Shown here in pieces: positions 1 through 7,861 of a stretch of 64,000 bases of DNA (position 1 is its first letter; the number at the start of each line of letters is the position of its first letter). The notes beneath the pieces were generated by a model. The model was given only the letters and a program-made list of their open reading frames with translations, was not told the DNA's origin and did not search any database. The stretch is from Sapientia aquatica (GTDB lineage Bacteria; Pseudomonadota; Gammaproteobacteria; Burkholderiales; Burkholderiaceae_D): the NCBI RefSeq assembly GCF_004358105.1, contig NZ_SMYL01000006.1:62001-126000 (forward strand), in the 5' to 3' direction. The translations under genes and the position numbers were made by a program.

Positions 1-355
1 TCACATCGTCAACGCGCATGCCATTATCGTGCGCCAATTGGGTCTGGGCTTTTTCGATAATCATGCGTTCGATGACTTGCTTTTGTAGTTCAGAGTGGGA
101 AGGTAAGGCTACTTTCTGTGCTTTCAGACGCTGTTCGACCATGCGCATCCGATCTTCTAATTCACGCTTGGTAATGACTTCATCATTGACCACAACGGCA
201 ATACCGTTGACGGCAACCGACGGCAATTGCTCGGTCGGAGTCGTCACATTGGCACTCATTTTATCCTGCGCAAAAGCAGACACCTGTGTCAATGCGCACA
301 ACGCGCAAATGGTACTAATTGTGGCAATCGATAGGCTGCGGAAGGTGCGTTTCAT
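1..355 (-). CDS. surA: Periplasmic chaperone / peptidyl-prolyl isomerase SurA (N-terminal part)
   Basis: This is the first 118 codons of a gene that runs off the left edge. It starts at an ATG read leftward from 355. The product begins with a Sec signal peptide (MKRTF followed by a hydrophobic stretch ending near VSAFAQ). The mature part opens with VAVNGIAVVVNDEVITKREL, the typical start of the SurA N-terminal domain, then helices that include ERMIIEKAQTQLAHDNG. SurA escorts unfolded outer-membrane proteins, including LptD, across the periplasm. The stop codon of lptD lies 77 bp upstream on the same strand, which is the usual lptD-surA operon order. The parvulin domains are outside the window. 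SurA identity rests on this N-terminal domain and on the neighbour. Confidence 0.9.
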   Translation of the reverse strand, partial: MKRTFRSLSIATISTICALCALTQVSAFAQDKMSANVTTPTEQLPSVAVNGIAVVVNDEVITKRELEDRMRMVEQRLKAQKVALPSHSELQKQVIERMIIEKAQTQLAHDNGMRVDDV

Positions 356-432
356 AATCTAGACTTTGGTTATATTGACGTAGTTCAAACATTAAAAAAG
401 TGACACATAATAGCAAAAGCAATTAAATACGT

Positions 433-3027
433 TTAGTAATTCGTTTGCTGGTAACTTGGTTGGGTTGTTGGCTGATTAATTGGCTGATAACCCGAAATAC
501 TGCGTTTAAGCACTTCCAGCGGATTGGTGCCAATGCGCGACAAACCATTTAATTCAAGCTGGAAAAATAATGACGTGGTCGCGCTTGAAGTGACATTGGC
601 AACCGTTGATGGAACAACGTAACGTTGCGCCACAGCGCGGAAAACCCAACAATCCTGCTTGTATTCAAAGCCGACCAAGCCGTCTAAGATGCGGCGATCT
701 TGAATCGAATAATTGCTGCGCGCCACACCATACCAACGTGGCGCCAATGGCCACTGCGCGGACATGTCAAGTTGTCTCATGCCTTCAGGATCGACTTGGC
801 TGATTTGTTTGTAGCGGTATTCCAAGTTGAATACCTGCATCGGCGCTGGTTGCCATTTCAAACCAAAGTTCAGTTGCTCGGTGCTGGAAAAACTCTGACT
901 ATATTGCCAAGACGCTTGGGCGGTGAGATTGTTAGTGAGTTTTCCTTCCGCGACCATAATCAGATCGGAGCGGCTTGGTAACGTGGAATGCTGCGTGTAG
1001 ATGGTTTGGTCACCGACGATGGAGGACGAATAATAATACGGACCATCTACCACCAGAGGCTGACTAAAACTAATCCGTTGAGCGATGGCAAAGCGCATAC
1101 GTTCTTGCCCGTCGGCCTCAATGGCGCGGCTAATCAAACCAGTTGTCAACTGATTGGCGTCGCCAACGCGGTCTTGGCCAGAGAAGCGGTTTTCGGTAAA
1201 AATTTGCGCGAAGTTAATGTCCGAGACACCGGTGTCGAATTCAGGGATCTTGGTTTGATCGCGGTATGGTGTTTTAACGTAAAACATCCGCGGCTCCAGT
1301 GTTTGGGTGATTTCACGACCAAATACGGATGTTTCGCGCTCAAAATACAAACCGGTATCCAGCGAGAACGTCGGGACCGATAAAACCGGACTTGCTGGAT
1401 CTCCAGTGGCTAAGTTGTCGCCCAGTTTGTATTCACTTAAGTGATACGAGAGTTTAGGTGTAACGAAAAAATAGGTTCCTAAAATGGGATAGGAAATCTG
1501 CGGCTGCACCACGAAGCGTTCGCCATTGACCAAGGTTGGATGGCTAAAGTTGGCGTATTCGGTATCCACCGCCCAATCGAAACCGCCAAAATCGTCAATC
1601 TTACCGGCATGGGCAAACAGTTTAGGCAAGGTTTGATACGGTTTACCGATGTCGTTGTTCGCGTCTTGCAAAACTTGATAATTGGCAGCGGTCAATCCAG
1701 CCGACCAAAATGGCTGGCCGTACACAAACGTTACGGTTTGGGGCAACAAATGCTGTGAGCTTGCAGTGATCGAATGCGAATAATCCACGGCATACTGATT
1801 ATCGGAAGCGCGGTTGTAATTCAAATCCATCGTCAAGCCAGGCAATAAGGTCTCTTTGTGCAAGATACTCATTGAGTAGCGCGTCGTGTTTGTTTCTTGA
1901 TCCGTTGGCGTGACTTCAATATGGGTCAAACCGCTATAGTCGGGATCTAAATAACGCACTTCAGCACCAAGTTGCGCGCCACGCTTGGCAATATATTTCG
2001 GGAACACCGTGGCATCACGGTTGGGCGCAATATCAAAATAATAGGGGACTGTTAACTCAGGACCACCTGATGTGGTGGAAGTAAATTCGGGCGGCAAAAC
2101 TCCCGAGCGACGCGCATCCGAAATCGGGAAAGACATCCACGGTGAGCCAAGAATAGGCGCATTTTTAAAGAACACCACGCCGTTGCGCGCGACGCCCTCG
2201 TCCGTACCGGTATCCAAATCCAAGCGCGATGACTTTAAGTACCAATCCGGATTGGGGCCTTCACAGGTGGTATAAATGCCGTTTTCGACCACAGATTGGT
2301 CTTTATCGATGAAATCCATCCGCGTTGCATTACCGCGTGCATTGTTCTTTTCTAATTGATACACAGGATTAGTTAAGTAACCACTGCCGGTATCCATTTG
2401 CATTTGAAACGTGTCGCCGCTGTAGCAATCTTTGTTACGCAACATTTGCACGTTACCGTTAGCCATCACTAAATCTTCAACGGCGTGGTATTCAGCGGTA
2501 TCCGCATTCAAGGTCGATGGGCCGCGCACGATCTCGACTTGCCCGTCAAAATTCATAATCCGATCTGGCCGCCCAGTCATCTGTTCAGCGCGTGCGGCAA
2601 TCATATTTGGATCAACCAGCGACGCGTTTGCAGCTTGCATTTGACCGACTGCAGGAAACAACTTTGCCGATGATGCGACGTAGGTCGTCATTAATGAACC
2701 CCAAGACAAACTCGCTGGGGTGATGTTGAGTAATAAAGGTGGATTCGCAGCCGAAATTATTGCAAACGCGTTAGTGCCTAAATTACTCGCAAAATTAGGC
2801 GCAAGGATGGAGCTGGCAGATTGAACCGAATTCGCATTGGTCGCAGAACTAGTTTTGTTGGATTCAACTTTGACGCTACCGGCATCGGCAGTCGTTGCAT
2901 TATTTTCTAAATTTACTCCGGCAAACACCGGTGCAGAGAAGGCCGTTAACACGGCCAAACTCATTTTACTCAGCAAGGATGGCGACAAATGAGATAATAG
3001 GGGATTGCGACGCATTGATTGAAGCAT
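433..3027 (-). CDS. lptD: LPS-assembly outer-membrane protein LptD
   Basis: An 864-residue beta-barrel protein that, with LptE, inserts lipopolysaccharide into the outer leaflet of the outer membrane. The signal peptide ends near SAPVFAG. The periplasmic OstA/LptA-like domain starts around residue 145 (QMTGRPDRIMNFDGQVEIVR) and a long LptD barrel domain follows to the C-terminus. Two things are odd. First, about 105 residues rich in Ala, Asn and Ser lie between the signal peptide and the OstA domain; many homologues have only a short linker there. Second, only three cysteines are present (in KDCYSGD, TTCEGPNPDW and YKQDCWVF), so the tandem C-terminal Cys pair of E. coli LptD is reduced to one. 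The tail is Gln/Pro/Thr rich. It is followed by surA and is divergent from amgK. Confidence 0.96.
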   Translation of the reverse strand: MLQSMRRNPLLSHLSPSLLSKMSLAVLTAFSAPVFAGVNLENNATTADAGSVKVESNKTSSATNANSVQSASSILAPNFASNLGTNAFAIISAANPPLLLNITPASLSWGSLMTTYVASSAKLFPAVGQMQAANASLVDPNMIAARAEQMTGRPDRIMNFDGQVEIVRGPSTLNADTAEYHAVEDLVMANGNVQMLRNKDCYSGDTFQMQMDTGSGYLTNPVYQLEKNNARGNATRMDFIDKDQSVVENGIYTTCEGPNPDWYLKSSRLDLDTGTDEGVARNGVVFFKNAPILGSPWMSFPISDARRSGVLPPEFTSTTSGGPELTVPYYFDIAPNRDATVFPKYIAKRGAQLGAEVRYLDPDYSGLTHIEVTPTDQETNTTRYSMSILHKETLLPGLTMDLNYNRASDNQYAVDYSHSITASSQHLLPQTVTFVYGQPFWSAGLTAANYQVLQDANNDIGKPYQTLPKLFAHAGKIDDFGGFDWAVDTEYANFSHPTLVNGERFVVQPQISYPILGTYFFVTPKLSYHLSEYKLGDNLATGDPASPVLSVPTFSLDTGLYFERETSVFGREITQTLEPRMFYVKTPYRDQTKIPEFDTGVSDINFAQIFTENRFSGQDRVGDANQLTTGLISRAIEADGQERMRFAIAQRISFSQPLVVDGPYYYSSSIVGDQTIYTQHSTLPSRSDLIMVAEGKLTNNLTAQASWQYSQSFSSTEQLNFGLKWQPAPMQVFNLEYRYKQISQVDPEGMRQLDMSAQWPLAPRWYGVARSNYSIQDRRILDGLVGFEYKQDCWVFRAVAQRYVVPSTVANVTSSATTSLFFQLELNGLSRIGTNPLEVLKRSISGYQPINQPTTQPSYQQTNY

Positions 3028-3059
3028 GTTTTATGCTGGGCTGTTTTTTAAAAAATAAG

Positions 3060-3076
3060 TCCCCTATTATAGGGGA
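3060..3076. promoter_or_regulatory. Palindromic, probably bidirectional promoter between lptD and amgK
   Basis: TCCCCTATTATAGGGGA is a perfect palindrome with 7-bp arms around TTA. On the minus strand it contains a consensus -10 box, TATAAT (3066-3071), placing lptD transcription about 30 nt upstream of its ATG. On the plus strand the overlapping TATTAT (3065-3070) matches five of six -10 positions and would serve amgK with a leader near 78 nt. No good -35 box is visible on either side. The palindrome could also be an operator. Promoter function is inferred from sequence only. Confidence 0.5.
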
Positions 3077-3154
3077 ACTGGCTAAATTTCCTTGCATCTT
3101 CTTGCGAATTATCCAAATTGCACCGTATCCACCTCTAAAAATAAGCAAATTGCT

Positions 3155-4210
3155 ATGACCAGCTCTACCAAAACTACCTCGGCGTCCGCCCTTGACGCAC
3201 AAAATGATTCTCGTCTCTTCCAACTACTTGACTGGATTGCCACACTATCGGAATTCGCGTTGCAGCCGGAATCAATCCAGCCCGCTTCGGCCGACGCGAG
3301 TTTTCGCCGCTATTTCCGCATTCGTGACGCCGAAGGCAAGACATTCATCCTGATGGACGCGCCGCAACCGCAGGAAGACGTGCGTCCGTTTATCCAGGTC
3401 GCGCAATTGCTGGATGAGACTGGCGTCACCGTGCCGCATATTTTTGCCAGCAATATCGAGCAAGGATTTTTATTGCTCAGCGATTTAGGTGTGACCATGT
3501 ATTCGCATCTGTTAAATCAAGATACCGCGCAAAAACTCTACATCGACGCGATCGACAGCTTGGTGCGTATTCAATTGCATAGTCAGCCAGAAGTATTGCC
3601 GGAATATGACCGTGCGATGCTGCATAAAGAATTGCTGATTTTTCCGGAGTGGTACATCAACAAACATTTAGGTGCGACACTCACGCCAGAACAGCAAGCC
3701 AGTTTGGATAAAGTGTTTGAACAAATTTTAGCCAACACACTCGCGCAGCCCCAAGTCTATGTGCACCGCGATTACCATTCGCGCAATCTGATGGTGATGG
3801 CAGAAAACAATCCCGGCATTATTGACTTCCAAGGCGCGATGTACGGCCCGATTACCTACGATATTGTCTCGTTATTGCGTGATGCGTACATTGAATGGGA
3901 TGAGGAGCAAGTACTCGATTGGGCGATTCGTTATTGGGAACGCGCGCGCCATGCTGGTTTGCCGATTAGCACCGATATCGATAGTTTCTATCGGGATTTT
4001 GAATTCATGGGCTTGCAGCGCCATTTAAAAATTCTCGGTATTTTCTGCCGCCTAGCATATCGCGATGGCAAGCAACAATATTTAGCTGATTTACCGTTAG
4101 TTTTGTCCTACGTGCGCAAAACCGCCCAGCGCTACAACTCACTGATTCCGCTGTTGCGCTTGCTCGATGAATTGGACGATAAAGCACCACAAATCGGCTA
4201 CACGTTTTAA
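3155..4210 (+). CDS. amgK: N-acetylmuramate / N-acetylglucosamine anomeric kinase AmgK
   Basis: A 351-residue aminoglycoside-phosphotransferase-fold kinase. The catalytic loop YVHRDYHSRNLMV lies near residue 203 and the metal-binding Asp is in IIDFQGAMYGP about 20 residues later. AmgK phosphorylates the anomeric hydroxyl of recovered MurNAc (or GlcNAc) in the cytoplasm; MurU then turns MurNAc-1-phosphate into UDP-MurNAc. The next gene, 19 bp downstream, is murU, and this pairing is the main reason for choosing AmgK over another APH-family kinase. An upstream in-frame start at 3092 exists, but the ATG at 3155 gives a normal N-terminus, and the extra 21 residues do not resemble the family. Confidence 0.9.
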   Translation: MTSSTKTTSASALDAQNDSRLFQLLDWIATLSEFALQPESIQPASADASFRRYFRIRDAEGKTFILMDAPQPQEDVRPFIQVAQLLDETGVTVPHIFASNIEQGFLLLSDLGVTMYSHLLNQDTAQKLYIDAIDSLVRIQLHSQPEVLPEYDRAMLHKELLIFPEWYINKHLGATLTPEQQASLDKVFEQILANTLAQPQVYVHRDYHSRNLMVMAENNPGIIDFQGAMYGPITYDIVSLLRDAYIEWDEEQVLDWAIRYWERARHAGLPISTDIDSFYRDFEFMGLQRHLKILGIFCRLAYRDGKQQYLADLPLVLSYVRKTAQRYNSLIPLLRLLDELDDKAPQIGYTF

Positions 4211-4229
4211 CGCAAACAAGTAAAAACCT

Positions 4230-4946
4230 ATGAAAGCCATGTTACTCGCAGCAGGACGCGGCACGCGCATGATGCCGCTGACTGAAAACTGCCCCAAGCC
4301 ACTGTTAAAGGTGCGCGGCCGTCCTTTAATTGTTTGGCATATTCTGAATCTGGTCAAAGCAGGCATCACCGAGATCGTGATTAACCATGCCTATTTAGGT
4401 GACATGATCGAGCAAACGTTGGGAGATGGCAGCCAATTTGGGGCATCAATTAGCTATTCAGCCGAGTCCGAAGCGCTTGAGACGGCGGGTGGCATTGCCA
4501 ATGCCTTGCATTTACTGGGCGAGCATCCTTTCGTGGCGATTGCGGCCGATATTTATTGTCCGCATTTCGATTTTTCCGAATGCCTCAATACGCTTGAAGA
4601 CAACGATATGTGGGGCAATCCGCATCCCCATGACAAACGCGATGTGGCGTGGTTGTACATGGTAAAAAATCCCGCGCATCATCCGCAAGGCGACTTTGCG
4701 GTGCACTTATTAGGCTTAACTAAAGAAGGCGAACCGCGTTACACCTTTTCTGGCATCGGGGTGTACCGACCTGAAATGTTTGCTTCCATTCGTCCCGGCG
4801 AATCCGCTAAATTAGTAACGCTGTTGCACGACTATGCAGACCGCGGCCAACTCGGTGGCGAAGTCATTCAATGCGCCTGGACCGATGTCGGAACACCCGA
4901 GCGCCTAGCCGAATTAAACAAACCACTGGCATCTTCCAAGACATAA
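4230..4946 (+). CDS. murU: N-acetylmuramate-1-phosphate uridylyltransferase MurU
   Basis: A 238-residue nucleotidyltransferase. The N-terminus has the G-x-G-T-R-x9-P-K-P signature (LLAAGRGTRMMPLTENCPKP), and the Rossmann-like sugar-nucleotide fold continues through AADIYCP, the region holding a metal-binding Asp. MurU converts MurNAc-1-phosphate and UTP to UDP-MurNAc, feeding peptidoglycan precursors without the fosfomycin-sensitive MurA step. Its position directly after amgK supports MurU over glucose- or mannose-1-phosphate transferases of the same fold. The stop is 5 bp before the pepP ATG, so amgK-murU-pepP-ubiH probably form one transcript. Confidence 0.9.
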   Translation: MKAMLLAAGRGTRMMPLTENCPKPLLKVRGRPLIVWHILNLVKAGITEIVINHAYLGDMIEQTLGDGSQFGASISYSAESEALETAGGIANALHLLGEHPFVAIAADIYCPHFDFSECLNTLEDNDMWGNPHPHDKRDVAWLYMVKNPAHHPQGDFAVHLLGLTKEGEPRYTFSGIGVYRPEMFASIRPGESAKLVTLLHDYADRGQLGGEVIQCAWTDVGTPERLAELNKPLASSKT

Positions 4947-4951
4947 ATTCT

Positions 4952-6304
4952 ATGAGCCCCTACAAAGAACGACGCGACCAGCTTTTGGCGCAGATGCAAA
5001 GGCACGGCGGCGGTGTGGCAATTATCTCGACCTCGGCTGAAATGACGCGCAATAGCGACTGTTATTTCCCGTTTCGACACGATAGCTATTTTTATTATTT
5101 AACCGGCTTTACCGAGCCTGAAGCGACCTTGGTGCTAGTGGCTGGCGCAAGCAATCAAAGCATTCTGTTTTGCCGCAACAAAGATGTTGAGCGCGAGATT
5201 TGGGATGGCTTTCGGTTTGGCCCAGCGGCGGCCCAAACAGAATTCGGCTTCGATGCGGCGTTTCCAATCGATCAGCTCGATACCGAATTACCTTCTTTAA
5301 TCACCGACCAAGCAACTTTATTTCACACCCAAGGCCACAACGCGCAGCTAGATAATCAGGTTTTACGCGCCATTAATGCGGTTCGCGCCAAAGCCCGCAG
5401 CGGCGCTTTGCCTCCGCACACAACGATAGATTTACTGAGTTTGCTCAACGAAATGCGCTTAGCTAAAGACGCGACAGAGATTGCGCTCATGCAACGCGCA
5501 GCGAGCATTTCGGGCGCGGCTCACAAGCGCGCGATGCAAGCCTGTCGCCCTGGACAATTTGAGTACGAATTAGAAGCCGAATTGCTGTATGAATTTCGCC
5601 GTAACGGCGCACAAGCACCGGCTTACAGCTCCATCGTTGCGACCGGCGCGAATGCGTGTGTTTTGCATTACAGCGCCAACAACGCCTTGATTAAGCCGGG
5701 CGATTTAATTTTGATTGATGCGGGTTGTGAACTCGATAGCTACGCATCGGACATTACCCGCACCTTTCCCGCCAACGGCAAATTCAACGCACCACAGCAA
5801 GCCTTGTATGAATTAGTGTTAGCGGCGCAATCAGCAGCCTTACAACACGCCCGAATTGGGGAACAATACATCGCTGGGCATAACGCGGCGGTGCGGGTTT
5901 TGACACAGGGAATGTTGGATCTTGGCTTACTCAATAAAAACGTCGTTGGCACCTTAGACGATGCCATTGCCAATAACGCTTTCCGCCAGTTTTATATGCA
6001 CGGAACCGGACACTGGATTGGTCTGGATGTGCATGATGTCGGCAATTATCGCGCGACCCAAATCAACGATAGCGGGTCAGAGAAGGACTACCGCACGCTA
6101 CAAGCCGGAATGGCGATTACAATTGAGCCCGGCATTTATGTGCGACCTGCGGAAAACGTGCCCGAGCAGTTTTGGCATATCGGCATCCGCATCGAAGACG
6201 ACATTGTAATTACCGAAGATGGGCCGCTTAACCTGAGTCGAGATACGCCGAAAACCGTCGCTGAAATCGAATATGTTATGCGCCACTATTCCAATCAATA
6301 TTGA
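4952..6304 (+). CDS. pepP: Xaa-Pro aminopeptidase PepP
   Basis: A 450-residue M24-family metallopeptidase that removes an N-terminal residue preceding proline. The N-terminal aminopeptidase-P domain (YKERRDQLLAQM, FPFRHDSYFYYLTGF) is followed by the pita-bread catalytic domain. The dinuclear metal ligands are visible in order: Asp residues in LIDAGCELDSYASDITRTFP, His in MHGTGHWIGLDVHDVG, Glu in TIEPGIYV and Glu in GIRIEDDI. An in-frame start lies upstream inside murU (4871), but the ATG at 4952, just after the murU stop, gives the conserved MSPYKERR start. The end overlaps the start region of ubiH, as in the E. coli pepP-ubiH operon. Confidence 0.95.
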   Translation: MSPYKERRDQLLAQMQRHGGGVAIISTSAEMTRNSDCYFPFRHDSYFYYLTGFTEPEATLVLVAGASNQSILFCRNKDVEREIWDGFRFGPAAAQTEFGFDAAFPIDQLDTELPSLITDQATLFHTQGHNAQLDNQVLRAINAVRAKARSGALPPHTTIDLLSLLNEMRLAKDATEIALMQRAASISGAAHKRAMQACRPGQFEYELEAELLYEFRRNGAQAPAYSSIVATGANACVLHYSANNALIKPGDLILIDAGCELDSYASDITRTFPANGKFNAPQQALYELVLAAQSAALQHARIGEQYIAGHNAAVRVLTQGMLDLGLLNKNVVGTLDDAIANNAFRQFYMHGTGHWIGLDVHDVGNYRATQINDSGSEKDYRTLQAGMAITIEPGIYVRPAENVPEQFWHIGIRIEDDIVITEDGPLNLSRDTPKTVAEIEYVMRHYSNQY

Positions 6305-6315
6305 GCAACATTTCT

Positions 6316-7470
6316 ATGCAACTCACCCCTGAATTTGATATCGCAATTTGCGGCGCTGGCCCCGTTGGCCAAACCCTCGCTGCCTTGCTAATCAAACGCG
6401 GCATTGCCCCGAAACGTATTGTCTTAATCGACGCCAAAACGAGCGAGCAAGCCGCTAACGATGCGCGCACAATTGCCTTGTCTTATGGTAGCCAACAAAT
6501 CCTGCAAGCCGCTGGTGCTTGGCCGGTCAGCGCCACCGCCATTGAACAAATTCACGTCTCGCGCCGAGGACATTTTGGTCGAACCTTAATTGAAAGCAGC
6601 GCGCACAATGTGCCCGCTTTGGGCTACGTCGCGCGCTACGCCAATATTCTCAAACCGCTAGGAATTGAACTCGCAAAATACAGCTCTGAATTAACCTTTT
6701 TACGCCCTCTCAAAGTCAAGGAAATCGATGCAAGCGAGGGACCATACGCAAGCGTTACTTTAGAAGATGGGCGCGCCATTAGCGCTGCCATTGTGGTGCA
6801 AGCCGAAGGCGGGGTATTTAGCGACCAAGCGCCACAAACAAAGCACCATGATTATCAGCAAACCGCGCTGATTGCGCACGTCAAAACCAGCATCCCGACC
6901 GCGCCGCGTGCTTACGAACGCTTTACCGAAGAAGGCCCGTTGGCCTTGTTGCCGCTCGAAGATGGGTACGGCTTAGTGTGGTGCTCACGCCCCGAGAACG
7001 CCGCCCGATTGATGGCCCTGTCTGACGCGGATTTTTTGGCCGAATTACAGCATAGCTTCGGTCAACGTTTAGGACGCTTCACCAGCGTTACTCCGCGCAG
7101 CGCCTACGCACTGGGTTTAAATGCCCAAACCAGCGCTCTAGTTGGGCGCTCAATTTGCATCGGCAATGCCGCGCAAACGCTGCATCCGGTGGCTGGGCAA
7201 GGATTGAATTTAGGCTTGCGTGACGCCTTCCAATTGGCGCAATTCCTTAGTAAATCGCTGGAACCAAGCGCGCTACAAGATTTTTATAAAGCACGCCAAA
7301 CCGATCGCAATACAACCATCACCTTAACCAGCCAAATGGCCCAGTTGTTTGCCAGTTCGCCCGATGGTAGTTTGCGCCAAACACTGTTCAGTTCCGCTCT
7401 AGGAATCATTGACCTGTTCAAACCAGCGCAAACCGTGCTGGCCGAACAAATGATGTTTGGGCGCCGATAA
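6316..7470 (+). CDS. ubiH: FAD-dependent ubiquinone-biosynthesis hydroxylase, UbiH family
   Basis: A UbiH/UbiF/VisC/COQ6-family flavoprotein monooxygenase of about 384 residues. The N-terminal FAD-binding motif is IAICGAGPVGQTLAALL, and the second FAD motif is IGNAAQTLHPVAGQGLNLGL. These enzymes hydroxylate the aromatic ring of ubiquinone precursors. Placement directly after pepP matches ubiH, but the paralogues UbiF and UbiI have similar motifs, so the ring position attacked is not certain. A TTG codon at 6301 overlapping the pepP stop would add five residues; the ATG at 6316 is preferred. It is the last gene of the amgK-murU-pepP-ubiH run. Confidence 0.85.
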   Translation: MQLTPEFDIAICGAGPVGQTLAALLIKRGIAPKRIVLIDAKTSEQAANDARTIALSYGSQQILQAAGAWPVSATAIEQIHVSRRGHFGRTLIESSAHNVPALGYVARYANILKPLGIELAKYSSELTFLRPLKVKEIDASEGPYASVTLEDGRAISAAIVVQAEGGVFSDQAPQTKHHDYQQTALIAHVKTSIPTAPRAYERFTEEGPLALLPLEDGYGLVWCSRPENAARLMALSDADFLAELQHSFGQRLGRFTSVTPRSAYALGLNAQTSALVGRSICIGNAAQTLHPVAGQGLNLGLRDAFQLAQFLSKSLEPSALQDFYKARQTDRNTTITLTSQMAQLFASSPDGSLRQTLFSSALGIIDLFKPAQTVLAEQMMFGRR

Positions 7471-7483
7471 CGCTCGTTGAATG

Positions 7484-7513
7484 GCGGTGGATTTCGGTCC
7501 TCAAATCCACCGC
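7484..7513 (+). terminator. Stem-loop downstream of ubiH
   Basis: GCGGTGGATTT and AAATCCACCGC are perfectly complementary (11 bp) around an 8-nt loop, starting 14 bp after the ubiH stop codon. There is no following T-run; the sequence after it is C-rich. It could be a weak or factor-assisted terminator, or a 3'-end stabilising hairpin for the operon. Confidence 0.45.
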
Positions 7514-7555
7514 TCGCCTCCCCTCCCACGCACTTTCCCACCGTTATTTCCACAT

Positions 7556-7583
7556 AAAAAAACTGCCAATCCGATGGTTGGCA
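7556..7583 (-). terminator. Intrinsic-terminator-like hairpin facing the minus strand
   Basis: TGCCAATC (7564-7571) pairs with GGTTGGCA (7576-7583) with one G-U pair and a 4-nt loop. Seven A residues at 7556-7562 precede it on the plus strand, so a minus-strand transcript would read a stem followed by seven U residues. No annotated minus-strand gene ends here. Confidence 0.4.
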
Positions 7584-7861
7584 ATGCCATTTTGATCAGC
7601 TTTCTTGCGCCATCACAATCGAACTCAATCCTTATTTGAAGAATTAGCGCCACAAGTTCACAATTTCGCCCATGCTAAGGAAGCAACATTGCTAGCCTCA
7701 GAATCATAAATGTGAATTTTTATGTCTTTTTGCATTTGCACATCGAAAATTCATTTAACTGCCATAAATCCATGATTTAATAGATTTATCAATGTTTAAC
7801 AATAAAAAAATACCCTAAGGCAACTATTTTCCAACCTATCTTTCAAAGCAAAGGATTGCAT

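Larger units (their letters stand above)
7471..7861. other. 391-bp intergenic region before aspT
   Basis: No credible gene is present. It holds a perfect 11-bp inverted repeat (7484-7513) shortly after ubiH, a second hairpin (7564-7583) whose A-tract makes it look like a terminator for the minus strand, and an A/T-rich stretch from about 7690 to 7850 that is the natural place for the aspT promoter. An AAAGGA ribosome-binding site lies just before aspT. Confidence 0.6.

Noticed and set aside
470-490. Repeated TTGGCTGATT strings here and at 36197-36230 as possible uptake sequences
   Set aside because: Only a few copies, some encode Leu-Ala-Asp in genes, and there is no terminator-like pairing or consistent flank.
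988-1383. 131-codon open frame on the plus strand inside lptD
   Set aside because: It is antisense to the conserved barrel of lptD, has no ribosome-binding site and no recognisable domain.
4871-4951. Longer PepP start inside murU
   Set aside because: The extra 27 residues overlap murU coding sequence and do not match the family; the ATG at 4952 directly after the murU stop is preferred.
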